This document shows, piece by piece, positions 1 to 9,851 of a stretch of 37,527 bases of DNA. A program made the translations under genes and the position numbers. The stretch spans positions 1-37,527 of the forward strand of contig JAHEYT010000063.1 in NCBI GenBank assembly GCA_023251455.1, in the 5' to 3' direction. Numbering within the stretch: position 1 is the stretch's first letter; each line of letters starts with the position of its first letter. The notes beneath the pieces were generated by a model. That model worked only from the letters and a program-made list of their open reading frames with translations, was not told the DNA's origin and did not search any database. This stretch comes from Bacteroidota bacterium. GTDB taxonomy: Bacteria; Bacteroidota; Bacteroidia; Bacteroidales; Prolixibacteraceae.

Positions 1-18
1 CATGTTCGTTTCATGCGA

Positions 19-2397
19 CTATAGTTTAGGTACAATATCTTCCATTGCCTTTACATCTCCTTTGGCCGGACCGTGCCACACTCCACCGCCAAATGTGTTG
101 ATAAATATTTTCTCCGGATCACGCGGATCTGATTCAGCACGCTGTCCCCATTTAAAGTTAAAGCCTTTTATCCTGATCCAACTATTCCCGTTATCTTCAG
201 AATAATAGGCCGAACTGTTGAACCCGCAGGCGTAAAACCGATTGGTTCGCTTGTCAAAAGTTACTGCTCCAATGTGTTGATCGCTGGACAGCGTATGTTT
301 CCATGTTTTACCTTCGTCTGATGAACAGAAAATTCCTCCGCCCGTGTCAGGCGAGAACGGGCCTTTATTTACCAGTCCCCAGGCCGATAAAACAATCTCT
401 CCTGATTTTCCAAATACGATACTTGTTGGAGCATTTGTGCCTTCCGGCAAAGTTATTTTCGTCCAACTTTCAGCGCCATCCTCCGATTTGTAAATGTTGC
501 CATCTTTTTCATTTCCAATGCTTCCATCATCACTTCGCCTGCCGACAACCAGAAATAAAGCGCCATCGGTTTCACGTCTTGAAATTTGCCAGGCAAAAGG
601 CTCATTTCCGACAATTCCATTATTCTTTTGTTCCCAGGTTTTTCCGCCGTCAACCGATTTGTAAACACCTTTTCCGAAGGCACAGGCATATAAAACCCTT
701 GCCTCTTTCGGACTTTTCGGATCGAATAGAATGTTTGTCATGGCAGCCTCTCCAATGCTTCCGCTTACAGGAGTCCAAGTTTTGCCACCATCGTCGGTTA
801 GCAAAATGCCGCCTGTAAAATTGGCTGTCCCATTCTTTCTGAACATTTTTGGTCGTGGCAAATCATGAGTTCCACTCATAACAGCCCAGGCTTTGCCTTT
901 TACTTCAGGATCAAAGGTCAGCCAGTAACAGGTATTTACCCATTCCTCCGGAACTCCGTTGTTTTTTGTTGCACTTTTCCAGCTATACGTTCCATCGTAA
1001 CTTTCAAGCAATCCAATGTCGGTTGTAGGAATATAAACATGGTTGATGTTAAAAGGATCAAAAACGACGATATAATTGGTAGTTACATCAAGTCCACGCG
1101 AAGTCCAGCTATCGTCTTTTACATGGGTCGAATTCACTGATTCCCACGTTTTTCCTCCGTTGATGGTTTTTATTGTCCGGCCAAAATCGCCGGTATAACA
1201 AACATCAGGATTAGAAGGCGACACCCCGATTGAAAACGGATTTTCGCCCCAGTTTGGCCCCCAGCGGTCGTTCAGCCATTCGCGGCTAAAATTGGCCGAT
1301 GGCGTTTGCTTCCCTTTAGTTAAAATGTCTTTCCATACCAGCTTCCAGGTTTTCCCGAAATCAGAACTCTTTGCCACTCCAATTCCGGTACTGTCTTTCC
1401 CTATCTTGAGATTATCGTACGAGACATAAACAACTTCAGGATGAGAGGCACAGGTTGCAACGGTACGCCATTCAGGTAACTCGGCAGATTTCAAACCCAA
1501 TGATAAAATACCATCCTGACGATTTTCCCAATTTCGACCGCCATCAGAAGTGAAGAACAAACCAGATTTTTCGCCCTCCATGTTGAAATAAGACTTGCCG
1601 GAAATGGCATAAATGATCAGTTTTTTGCTACTAGAATCATAACCTCCGGAAAAGGTTGTCAACGAACCAACACCATCAGGTAATTGATTGATTGTCCATT
1701 GTCCATTCACTCGTTGTTCGATACCAGACTTTCCAGCGAAATAAACCGAACGACCGGTTTTTGGCGACGAAGGATCAATAAAAATAGTTGTTATTTCAGG
1801 ATTCAGTTCCTTTTCGAATTTCCAATGTTCTCCACCATCGCTGGAACTGTAAAACCCAGTGGTTTTATCCGTTGAAATTGCAGCATATAAATTTGATGAA
1901 ACTTCCGGATCGATGGCCAAAGCCAAAATTTTCCGTACGGTGTTGTCTTTCATGGCAAACAAATAATTGGCATGATCGCCCTTCGAAATCATTCCATTCG
2001 TTTCATTCTGTTTGGGGTTAATTAATTTCCAGGTTTTGCCTTTATCGTTACTTTTGAAAAGCCCCAACGAATTTGCATAAATCACATTTTCGTCTTTCGG
2101 ATCAAATACATAAAATTTGGTCATTGCCGGAAGGTTGAACATGCGCCACGACTCGCCGCCATTGTGTGTTACAAACGAGCCCCCCATATCGCAGCTTACA
2201 AATGCGAAATCCGGATCGTGCGGACTTACCGTCTGGTTAAACATCGCACCGCCTCCGCCAGGGCCAATTACCCGCCACGAATCGTTACGACTACCTGGTT
2301 GTTTACCATCGTTTTTACCAGAGAATTTCTGAAATCCGAATGATATGACGGCTATAAAACTGATGAGGACAAATCCCAATCCTGTAATTTTTTTCAT
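19..2397 (-). CDS. Secreted BNR/Asp-box beta-propeller protein (copy 1)
   Basis: A 792-residue exported protein with an N-terminal hydrophobic signal (MKKITGLGFVLISFIAVISF). The rest is a repeat protein with many Asp-box motifs (S/T-x-D-x-G-x-x-W), for example SSDGGEHW, TSDGGRNW, SSDFGKTW, TDDGGKTW, SVDGGKTW and SSDEGKTW. This predicts a sialidase/VPS10/GH74-like propeller of one or two rings. Such proteins in PULs are glycoside hydrolases, lyases or carbohydrate-binding proteins; the sequence alone does not say which, and I do not see a proven sialidase active site. It is the last gene of the minus-strand operon, 127 bp after the DUF4832-like gene, and a paralogue of the gene at 4032-6428 (about two thirds identical by eye in the N-terminal part). 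The ATG start is clear. It has no T9SS tail. Confident of fold, not of activity. Confidence 0.85.
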   Translation of the reverse strand: MKKITGLGFVLISFIAVISFGFQKFSGKNDGKQPGSRNDSWRVIGPGGGGAMFNQTVSPHDPDFAFVSCDMGGSFVTHNGGESWRMFNLPAMTKFYVFDPKDENVIYANSLGLFKSNDKGKTWKLINPKQNETNGMISKGDHANYLFAMKDNTVRKILALAIDPEVSSNLYAAISTDKTTGFYSSSDGGEHWKFEKELNPEITTIFIDPSSPKTGRSVYFAGKSGIEQRVNGQWTINQLPDGVGSLTTFSGGYDSSSKKLIIYAISGKSYFNMEGEKSGLFFTSDGGRNWENRQDGILSLGLKSAELPEWRTVATCASHPEVVYVSYDNLKIGKDSTGIGVAKSSDFGKTWKLVWKDILTKGKQTPSANFSREWLNDRWGPNWGENPFSIGVSPSNPDVCYTGDFGRTIKTINGGKTWESVNSTHVKDDSWTSRGLDVTTNYIVVFDPFNINHVYIPTTDIGLLESYDGTYSWKSATKNNGVPEEWVNTCYWLTFDPEVKGKAWAVMSGTHDLPRPKMFRKNGTANFTGGILLTDDGGKTWTPVSGSIGEAAMTNILFDPKSPKEARVLYACAFGKGVYKSVDGGKTWEQKNNGIVGNEPFAWQISRRETDGALFLVVGRRSDDGSIGNEKDGNIYKSEDGAESWTKITLPEGTNAPTSIVFGKSGEIVLSAWGLVNKGPFSPDTGGGIFCSSDEGKTWKHTLSSDQHIGAVTFDKRTNRFYACGFNSSAYYSEDNGNSWIRIKGFNFKWGQRAESDPRDPEKIFINTFGGGVWHGPAKGDVKAMEDIVPKL

Positions 2398-2524
2398 GTG
2401 AATTATTTTTTTCTTTTAAATTTTAAGAATAAAAAATTCTAATTTCTGTTCGTTTAATATCCTGTTCTGCGCAACGTTTGACTAAGTGCACTCCCAAGTC
2501 AATACGGGTGATGTATTCTATTTG

Positions 2525-4021
2525 CTATTTTAATGGTTCCTTTATCCTGATTTCACCTAGCGGATACCAGCCTTCTTTGTTTCTTCCTTCAATAGCCAGT
2601 TTTACTCTTGGCTCCCAGGTTACAGGCGAAACAATGGCAACTTCAAGCTGGTAAGTTCCCAATGGCAGATCATAAGGAATGTATAGTGTTTCATCACATA
2701 CAATATCTCCGGGTAGCCAGTTTCGAATATCGTCACAGGCTGGTAAAACCTGTACTTTTTCAGAATTCTTTAGCCTGAAAGCCAGCTTATAATCTTTGTA
2801 AATGGGAGCAACTCCCACGTTTTCCCAAATTGATGAGAAAGAAAGCTGTCCCTGCAGATCGACAACTTCAGGATATTCAAATTTCCGGAGCACAAACCGG
2901 TATCCCATTTTGTTCAGCCAACGATCAACCAATGGACTCCACACTTTCGGTATTGCCGAACTTTTTGCATTGAATGATGAAATGTGCCATTTCAGCGCTT
3001 CATCAAAAATGTAATTCACCGTGTTCTCATCATATTTTAGCGAATCGAGCCAATGCAAAAAAGTATAGCAAATTTCCATGGTGACAGGTGCTTTTTTCCA
3101 GGCTTCACTCATTCCGCTTTTTACAATGTCGCGCGGGTAAATGTCTTTCATGTGCGACCATTGTTGTTCGGGCCAACTTTCTGTAGTCATGTCGCCCAAA
3201 CAATCCATGCGATAGCCCAAATGACGCAACTGTGGCCCTGTACCATTGTTTCTCCCATCAGACCAGTAAGCCGCTATATTTATGCCTTTTACCAGAACTC
3301 CGGGATCGGGCGCGTCGCCATTTAGCGGTTGAAATGTTAAAGGCGTTTTCTTGAAATTATCCAGGTAAGAATTGATTAGCGCAATCCGGGTTCTATCTGA
3401 CAATAGATGAGATCCCTCGCCTTCGCCCCAAAAACCGACCAGCGAAACATCAACCGATTCCAGATCAGGATGACCATCGTAGCGTTGCCCCAAAGCTTTT
3501 ATCATTCCGCCAAAATATTGCATATAGCGTGGATCTTCCGGATCAATCCTCCATTTTATAGAACGTTCTTTTTTTTCTTTCCCAACCATTTCGCGATACC
3601 ACTTCGGAACATCTCTGTCAGCGTCTTCATATGGAGCTATCCTTATCATTAATGTCTGCCCACGTTCAGCTGCTGTTCTTATTGCCTTATCAATCAATGG
3701 CCAGTTGTATTGATCCTTTTCGGGTTCAATAAACTTCCAGTCGATTCTGAAGTATGCAATTGTTGTCTTCGGATAATCCCTGTTTTCTATGTCTCCATTA
3801 AAATTCGGATAATTGTTAGGTTGACCTTCTGTCCATCTATAAAGTATATTCAAGAAATCACCATTAAACCGTTGAAAGGTAGTAAATCCAATTCCGGGGT
3901 TATTAAGTACATCCTGAATTTCATGTGGTCTGACAACAATTTTTGCAGGTTTTTGCTGCGCCTGTACTACTGAAATTTTTAATAATATGAACGTAACGAA
4001 TAAGAATACATTTGTTTTCAT
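2525..4021 (-). CDS. Secreted DUF4832/DUF4874-like TIM-barrel protein, putative glycoside hydrolase
   Basis: A 498-residue exported protein. I chose the ATG at 4021 (MKTNVFLFVTFILLKISVVQAQ, a clean signal peptide) rather than an upstream in-frame TTG at 4027. Segments such as AYFRIDWKFIEPEKDQYNW (about 89-107) and TLMIRIAPYE (about 123-132) look like the early strands of a GH42/GH35-type barrel. GFWGEGEGSH (about 196-205) offers E200 as an acid/base candidate. The C-terminal 100 residues look like the beta-sandwich found in DUF4832 proteins. The family assignment is from recall of its motifs. It lies between the two BNR paralogues, starting 10 bp after BNR copy 2 ends, which suggests the three gene products act on one substrate. 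Confidence 0.75.
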   Translation of the reverse strand: MKTNVFLFVTFILLKISVVQAQQKPAKIVVRPHEIQDVLNNPGIGFTTFQRFNGDFLNILYRWTEGQPNNYPNFNGDIENRDYPKTTIAYFRIDWKFIEPEKDQYNWPLIDKAIRTAAERGQTLMIRIAPYEDADRDVPKWYREMVGKEKKERSIKWRIDPEDPRYMQYFGGMIKALGQRYDGHPDLESVDVSLVGFWGEGEGSHLLSDRTRIALINSYLDNFKKTPLTFQPLNGDAPDPGVLVKGINIAAYWSDGRNNGTGPQLRHLGYRMDCLGDMTTESWPEQQWSHMKDIYPRDIVKSGMSEAWKKAPVTMEICYTFLHWLDSLKYDENTVNYIFDEALKWHISSFNAKSSAIPKVWSPLVDRWLNKMGYRFVLRKFEYPEVVDLQGQLSFSSIWENVGVAPIYKDYKLAFRLKNSEKVQVLPACDDIRNWLPGDIVCDETLYIPYDLPLGTYQLEVAIVSPVTWEPRVKLAIEGRNKEGWYPLGEIRIKEPLK

Positions 4022-4031
4022 ATCCAAATTT

Positions 4032-6428
4032 TCATTTCAATGAAGTTATAATATCCTCTTGGGACTGTTCGTCTCCTTTGGCTGGTCCATGCCACACTCC
4101 ACCTCCAAATGTGATAACAAATATTCTCTCCGGATTGCGTGGATCGGGTTCGACCCGCTGACCCCATTTAAAATTGTAGCCTTTGATTCGGTGCCATGAA
4201 TTAGCCCCATCCTCAGAATAATAAGCCGAACCATTAAAGCCACAGGCATAAAATCTACCATTCCGAGGATCAAAAGTAACGGCACCAATGTGCTGGTCCT
4301 TTTCCATAACCTGTTTCCAAGTTTTACCTTCATCGTCGGATTTGAAAATTCCTCCACCAGTATCTGGTGTGAATTGTCCCGGAGTAACTTTTCCCCATGC
4401 TGATAAAATAAGCTGACTAGGGTGCTGGTTATAAATGGCTATACTGGTAGGGCCATTAGTTCCTTCAGGTAATGATAGTTTAGTCCAGGTTTCGGCTCCA
4501 TCAATTGATTTGTATATGGCGCCATCCTTATCATTATTAATACTGCCATCATCACTACGCCGGCTGACAACCAAAAATAAAACGCCATCTGATTCTCTCC
4601 TGGTAATTTGCCATGCAAGCGGCTCGGCACCTTCAATTCCTTTGTTTTTCAGCATCCAGATTTTGCCTCCATCCACCGATTTGTAAACCCCTTTTCCGAA
4701 AGCACATGCGTACAATGTCCTAGCATCTATATTACTTGTCGGATCGATGAGAATATGTGTCATAGCTGCTTCTCCAATACCTTCACTAACAGTTTTCCAG
4801 TTTTTTCCACTGTTTTCCGTTGTCAGGATACCTCCGGATAAATAAGCGACTCCATTTTTTCTAAACATCTTAGGCCTGGGCAAATCATGATTTGGACTCA
4901 TAACCGCCCATGCTTTCCCTTTTATTTCAGGGTCAAATGTTAGCCAGTAGCAGGTGTTTACCCATTTATCCGGAACACCATTATCTTTAGTAGCACTCAA
5001 CCAGCTCAATGCACCATCCTTGCTTTCTACAAGACCAATGTCGGTACTGGGAATATAAACGTGGTCCCTGTCAAACGGATCAAACACGATGGTGTATCCA
5101 GTAGTAACTTCAAGTCCTCTGGAAGTCCAGCCTCCTCCATTATTATAATTAGAATATACTTGTTCCCAGGTTATACCTCCATTGCTGGTTTTTATATTAC
5201 GTCCAAAATCGCTTCCGAAACAGATATCGGGATTTGATGGCGAAACACCCATCGAAAGAGGGTTCTCTCCCCACATAGGTCCCCAGCGATCGTTCAACCA
5301 ATCTTTGCTAAAATTTGCTGAAGCGATTAGTTTATCTTTTAGTATAACATCCTTCCAAACAAGTTTCCAGGTCTTTCCGTAATCCACACTTTTTGCAACT
5401 CCAAAACAGGTTGAGTCTTTATGCACCTTCAAATTATTGTAGGAAACATAGACTATTCCCGGATGAAATTCGCTGGCAGCAATAGTTCTCCATTCAGGTT
5501 TATCAGCTTCTTTTAACCCGAAAGATAAAATTCCATCTTGCCGGTTTTTCCAATTCAAGCCGCCATCATCGGTAAAGTAAATACCTGAATGATCATTGTC
5601 TGAATTTGAGTATGATTTTCCGGAAATGGCGTATATGATGAATTTATTGAACTGCTTGTCATAACCTCCAGAAAAAGCAGTAAGGCTGGAAACACCTTGA
5701 GGATTCCGATTCTTTAGCCAGATTCCATTTGCTTTTTGAGCAATTCCATTGTTTCCGGCAATATAAATAATACGGTTATCTTTTGGAGAGGAAGGATCGA
5801 TAAATATTTTTTTAACTCCAACTTCCAATTCTATTTCCTTCGACCAATGCCTGCCACCATCATGGGAGGTATGTAAGGCAACTGATTTATTGATTTCGAT
5901 TGCTGTATATAATTTTGATGAATTCGAAGGATCAACGGCAAGAGCCAGTACTTTATGGTTGGTACTGTCTTTGGTGAAAAATACTTCTTCAGCATGATCG
6001 CCTTTTGAGACCAATCCATTAATTTCTGTCAGACTGGGATACAATAAATTCCAAGTATTCCCTCCATCCGTACTTTTGAACAGACCTTTAGAATTTGCAT
6101 AGATCGTATTGGAATCCAATGGATCAAAAACATAAAACCTTACCATGCCATGCAAGTTAAACATTCGCCAAGTCTTGCCTCCATTATTGGTCATAAAGGA
6201 ACCACCCATATCGCAGCTTACAAATGCTACGTCAGGATTATGTGGACTAACAGTTGGATTAAACATGGCTCCACCGCCACCAATGCCGACAAACTCCCAT
6301 GAATCATTCCTTCCATTTGGATTTTTAAAATTTTCGGAAGAATATGCCTTAAAAGGTGGGCCGCCAATTAAAAAGCCTGCGAAAGCAATAATTTTAAATT
6401 TTCGGATTACTAATTTAATTATATTCAA
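4032..6428 (-). CDS. Secreted BNR/Asp-box beta-propeller protein (copy 2), TTG start
   Basis: A 798-residue paralogue of the protein encoded at 19-2397, with the same opening after the signal peptide (RNDSW...GGGGAMFN.TVSPH.PD.AFVSCDMGGSF pattern), the same Asp-box series (TDDGGLNW, SVDYGKTW, SVDGGKIW, SIDGAETW, SDDEGKTW, SEDGANSW) and the same ending (WHGPAKGD). The only sensible start is a TTG at 6428-6426. An in-frame stop lies at 6453-6455, no ATG lies between, and the first internal Met falls inside the propeller. The TTG start gives a plausible signal sequence (MNIIKLVIRKFKIIAFAGFL). It begins 24 bp after the amidohydrolase gene, so it is translated from the same message. Activity is unknown: glycosidase, lyase or binding protein. 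Confidence 0.83.
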   Translation of the reverse strand: MNIIKLVIRKFKIIAFAGFLIGGPPFKAYSSENFKNPNGRNDSWEFVGIGGGGAMFNPTVSPHNPDVAFVSCDMGGSFMTNNGGKTWRMFNLHGMVRFYVFDPLDSNTIYANSKGLFKSTDGGNTWNLLYPSLTEINGLVSKGDHAEEVFFTKDSTNHKVLALAVDPSNSSKLYTAIEINKSVALHTSHDGGRHWSKEIELEVGVKKIFIDPSSPKDNRIIYIAGNNGIAQKANGIWLKNRNPQGVSSLTAFSGGYDKQFNKFIIYAISGKSYSNSDNDHSGIYFTDDGGLNWKNRQDGILSFGLKEADKPEWRTIAASEFHPGIVYVSYNNLKVHKDSTCFGVAKSVDYGKTWKLVWKDVILKDKLIASANFSKDWLNDRWGPMWGENPLSMGVSPSNPDICFGSDFGRNIKTSNGGITWEQVYSNYNNGGGWTSRGLEVTTGYTIVFDPFDRDHVYIPSTDIGLVESKDGALSWLSATKDNGVPDKWVNTCYWLTFDPEIKGKAWAVMSPNHDLPRPKMFRKNGVAYLSGGILTTENSGKNWKTVSEGIGEAAMTHILIDPTSNIDARTLYACAFGKGVYKSVDGGKIWMLKNKGIEGAEPLAWQITRRESDGVLFLVVSRRSDDGSINNDKDGAIYKSIDGAETWTKLSLPEGTNGPTSIAIYNQHPSQLILSAWGKVTPGQFTPDTGGGIFKSDDEGKTWKQVMEKDQHIGAVTFDPRNGRFYACGFNGSAYYSEDGANSWHRIKGYNFKWGQRVEPDPRNPERIFVITFGGGVWHGPAKGDEQSQEDIITSLK

Positions 6429-6452
6429 TGTTATAGGTTTGAGGTTAGTAAT

Positions 6453-7532
6453 TTATTCTCGATCAATTTGAAACCACTTAGTTGCATTTTTATAGTATAT
6501 TTTATCTACAACTTCTTTTGGAAGTTTCAGTCCCATGATGTCGCCATCAACGCTGGAACTGGTCATCCTATCGTCGGTTACAAAATATTTCCAGTCCGAA
6601 AGCCACACTTCATGCCAATGCGCTTTGGTCGTTACAACATTGCTAGTTGAATCTAGGCTGAAGTCGGTACCATAAATTAACCGATCCTGATATTTAATGA
6701 TAAAGTCGCGCACTTTCTTATAATCTTTTTGCGACTGGTATTGGAAATGACAAATCCGCTCGGCCATATCCACCCCCATATTCGGGAATTTATCCAAACG
6801 TTTCGCGAGTTCATCCACACTCCACTCCAAACTTCCCAAATGAGCACCAACAAAGCGAAGTGTGGAATGACGTTCAAGGAAACGGTCTCGGGCATTGATC
6901 TGGTCGTCGTATGAAGGATATTCAGGATGTAAATACATGTGGTATTCCGGATGCGTACTGAAATAATTTTTATCTCCGTTAACGGTCATCTGGTCGATCG
7001 GCAGCCAGCAATTCTTTGGTTCGCCAAGGTGACCGACCAATACTTTATGCTGATCTTCAATAAACTGAATGACCGGATCGAAACGGGGATTGTCGATCAT
7101 GATAAATTGTCCGGAGACATCTTTATAGGTCATCCCTATGTTTTTCCAGACTTTAACTCCGATTGCACCATTTTCAAAGTCTTTTTTCAGTTTTGCAATG
7201 GTTTGATCTACCCAATTCGCCGAATCCCAGTTGACCAGCGAAAATGTTGTCACAAAATTGATTCTCTCCGGATACTTATTGTGCTGAGCCGAAGCAAAAG
7301 CAAACTGATCGTCGAGAGAACCTGATCCCGGAGCATCAACATTAATGAAAACAAGCCGAAAATTATCAGCAGTTGCCTGTTCAACAAAAGCCAGATTACC
7401 GGAATCCAAATGAACGTGCGTGTCCATTTTTTTTGTTGTTGCAAAATCATCCATGGTGTAATGATTGTTTAAACAGGAATAAAAAAACAATAGCAATCCT
7501 ATCGTATAGCTAAATATAACAGGGTTCTTCAT
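6453..7532 (-). CDS. Amidohydrolase-2 family lipoprotein (metal-dependent TIM-barrel hydrolase)
   Basis: A 359-residue protein with a lipoprotein signal (LLLFFYSC, acyl-accepting Cys20), so it sits on a membrane outside the cytoplasm. The barrel carries amidohydrolase metal-site features: H39 and H41 in DTHVHLD, a His in VGHLGEP, another in FVGAHLGS, and a late Asp in YGTDFS. This matches the amidohydrolase-2 (PF04909-type) family, whose members hydrolyse lactones or amides or decarboxylate ring acids. In a PUL it might open a sugar lactone or remove an acyl group. It is not AgaA/NagA: it lacks their sequence pattern and is predicted to be exported. It lies 12 bp after the heparinase-type gene and 24 bp before BNR copy 2. 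Confidence 0.82.
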   Translation of the reverse strand: MKNPVIFSYTIGLLLFFYSCLNNHYTMDDFATTKKMDTHVHLDSGNLAFVEQATADNFRLVFINVDAPGSGSLDDQFAFASAQHNKYPERINFVTTFSLVNWDSANWVDQTIAKLKKDFENGAIGVKVWKNIGMTYKDVSGQFIMIDNPRFDPVIQFIEDQHKVLVGHLGEPKNCWLPIDQMTVNGDKNYFSTHPEYHMYLHPEYPSYDDQINARDRFLERHSTLRFVGAHLGSLEWSVDELAKRLDKFPNMGVDMAERICHFQYQSQKDYKKVRDFIIKYQDRLIYGTDFSLDSTSNVVTTKAHWHEVWLSDWKYFVTDDRMTSSSVDGDIMGLKLPKEVVDKIYYKNATKWFQIDRE

Positions 7533-7544
7533 TTTAAAGTTTTT

Positions 7545-9779
7545 TTAGTTATTACTATTTTTTCCAACGACAATTTCATCAGGCATCCGTTCGTTAATTA
7601 ATACTTTTTCCCCATTCATAAGCTTTAACGATGCTGCCAGGTTCTTGCCTTTTGTAAATTCGATAGTGGCCATTTCTCCTGATTTTGCACCGACCTGAAT
7701 AGTAATTTTCGTTTCGGTTTCTGAAAGCAGTTTCACCAAGGGTATTTCTTTCGAGTTGTCGCCTGAAACCAATATTACATTCAGGAAATAATCTTCATTA
7801 GCAGCATCAGCCGGAGATTCTTCCACCCTCCAGGCTCCGGGAATCTCGCCATAATGCAATTCTTCAGGAGCAATTTTCGATTTCAAACCACATTGATAGT
7901 GCGTAGAATCGACTAAAAACTCGTTGTTGGAACCGCCGATTTTTGTAACGTTTAATTTATGCGGCAAAACCGGAATACAAACCAGGCGGCCACCACCATC
8001 AGTTAATTCAAAAGTCTTCCCATCCTTACCGATCCGGGGTTCATTTACTGAATGCAGCAACCATGTTTTTTTGAATTCCGGACGGGTCGATTCAACCCGG
8101 TCGAAAACAACAACCAGGTTTGGGTTCAGAAAAAACAATTGCCTGACATAAGCATTAAGTTTTTCAGAAGAATAGGCCTTTGTGCCATCGCCCCTGACAT
8201 ACATAAAATCTTTGGTGGCTTTGTACGAAGTAATATCGCCGGTTTCCCACCTTCCTGGATTGGTTGCCCAATCGCATTTGCCGATTCCATCTTCCGATGG
8301 AAAATTACCCTGATCGTAATCTTCAGGAACATTGCGGGCACTTTTTAACCTCAATAAATCAACCTGACCACCGTCATTTAGCAAATTCATGCTCATCCGT
8401 TCGTTCGGATCGAACACCAGTATCGTATTATGTGCAATCGTACGTTTGTAGTAGTTAAAAAACTGAGATTGGCGGATTAGCAAAGAATCTTTTGAATAGG
8501 TCCAGTCCTCAACGCCCCAGTCGCAGTCGTAACGGCCGGCATCGATAGCGAGTTCGCCATTGTAACTGATGTTAAAACTATTGATGTCGAAATGATCATG
8601 ATCGCCGAAATAATCGCCGCAATGAAATGAAAGCCAGGTGCTGTTGGCATTTTTCTCCGGAAGGTCCCATCCCAAGTTATTGCGCGCCAGAACCAATCCC
8701 TTCCCCCTGAAGATCTGAGAAACAGGAAGGTCGTTTAATGGTTTTTCTTTTGTTGCCGGATTGTACCATAGTAAATGAATATACCGATCGTGTGGTTCGA
8801 GTTTGAAACGCTCAACCGGACAATTGTTTAAAAAAGACTGGATATATCCATCTTTAAACTCGTCGTTTAACATCAGGAGCGCGACGTGCTCCCATGGACC
8901 AAGGTATGGCCAATCGTTGTCGTCAGCAGACAATGCCAGTCCATTGGCTTTAGTTCCATACATGATGTATTTCCCTGTATTTCGGATATGTTTTGAATCG
9001 ATCAGAAAATCTGCACCGGTTGCCGATTTTATAGCCAGAAAAAGTTTGATGGCCGGATAGGTTGAATGTCTGTTATAATCGTAACCTTCACCCCATTCTC
9101 CATCCGGAAAAATATTTTCAAAAGTTCTCAAAACATCTTCGATTTCAGGTTTTACAAAGTTCCAGGCTTCATCGGCATAAGGTTCATCGCCATGCAGGGC
9201 TATCAATCCAGCCACAACCGGCCAGGCAGCGTCATACATTCCGTTATGAAATGATCGCCATGCTCTTTTAAAGGCAATGTGTTTTTTCATGGCCGGAACC
9301 ATTTTATTCCGAAACTCGACTTTCTCGGTAGCCGATAGCAAATTGTAACACCAGTCAAAACATAATGCCTGATCGGTAAGTGTAGATTGGAAATGAATGC
9401 GCTTATTTTCACCATCAGGAGTATTCAAATCGCTAAAGCCTGAGCCCGGATCAACATGTTTGTCCAATGCCCTGTGAATTGCAGCCCGCCCATAACTTTC
9501 ATCACCGGTGATAACATAAGTAAGCGCTAACCCAACAATTGACGGACCGGCAAGCTCTTCAATTTCCTTCGAAGTTTTTCCCTTGCACTTTTCTTTTAAT
9601 CCATTAAGTTTATCGGCATCGATCCAAATCCGTGGATGAGTTTCGTGAAACCGGAGGTTATCAAAACGAGTCTGTACGTTTTGTGCTCCTGCTACATTGA
9701 ATGCCATAAACAAGATCAAGAAAAATCCGGCATTTATTGTATCCCTCAAAAATAAGTTTGGTGCTATTTTTTTTTTCAT
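7545..9779 (-). CDS. Heparinase II/III family polysaccharide lyase, secreted
   Basis: A 744-residue exported protein. I chose the ATG at 9779 (MKKKIAPNLFLRDT..., signal ending near VAGAQ) over an upstream TTG at 9836 or ATG at 9791, because it gives the best signal peptide. The N-terminal half is an alpha/alpha toroid with WRSFHNGMYDAAWPV and GEGYDYNRHSTY, where the His and Tyr are candidate catalytic residues as in heparinase II. The C-terminal half is a beta-sandwich opening with HCGDYFGDHDHFDINSF and RTIAHNTILVFDP, typical of the Hepar_II_III domain. Such enzymes (PL12/15/17/21/33 and relatives) eliminate at uronic acids. This suggests the target glycan contains uronate, but the exact PL family cannot be fixed by eye. 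Confidence 0.85.
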   Translation of the reverse strand: MKKKIAPNLFLRDTINAGFFLILFMAFNVAGAQNVQTRFDNLRFHETHPRIWIDADKLNGLKEKCKGKTSKEIEELAGPSIVGLALTYVITGDESYGRAAIHRALDKHVDPGSGFSDLNTPDGENKRIHFQSTLTDQALCFDWCYNLLSATEKVEFRNKMVPAMKKHIAFKRAWRSFHNGMYDAAWPVVAGLIALHGDEPYADEAWNFVKPEIEDVLRTFENIFPDGEWGEGYDYNRHSTYPAIKLFLAIKSATGADFLIDSKHIRNTGKYIMYGTKANGLALSADDNDWPYLGPWEHVALLMLNDEFKDGYIQSFLNNCPVERFKLEPHDRYIHLLWYNPATKEKPLNDLPVSQIFRGKGLVLARNNLGWDLPEKNANSTWLSFHCGDYFGDHDHFDINSFNISYNGELAIDAGRYDCDWGVEDWTYSKDSLLIRQSQFFNYYKRTIAHNTILVFDPNERMSMNLLNDGGQVDLLRLKSARNVPEDYDQGNFPSEDGIGKCDWATNPGRWETGDITSYKATKDFMYVRGDGTKAYSSEKLNAYVRQLFFLNPNLVVVFDRVESTRPEFKKTWLLHSVNEPRIGKDGKTFELTDGGGRLVCIPVLPHKLNVTKIGGSNNEFLVDSTHYQCGLKSKIAPEELHYGEIPGAWRVEESPADAANEDYFLNVILVSGDNSKEIPLVKLLSETETKITIQVGAKSGEMATIEFTKGKNLAASLKLMNGEKVLINERMPDEIVVGKNSNN

Positions 9780-9851
9780 CAGATTAATCATACAAATTTT
9801 TACACTCCAGAAACAGTATTTATGCAATTCAAACAATAGTTATATCTAATA

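Noticed and set aside
2478..2502. Short inverted repeat ttgact/agtcaa before BNR copy 1
   Set aside because: Six-base arms with no T-run are common by chance in AT-rich DNA.
9780..9836. Upstream TTG start extending the heparinase-type protein by 19 residues
   Set aside because: The extension breaks the signal peptide pattern; ATG at 9779 (or 9791) gives a normal one.
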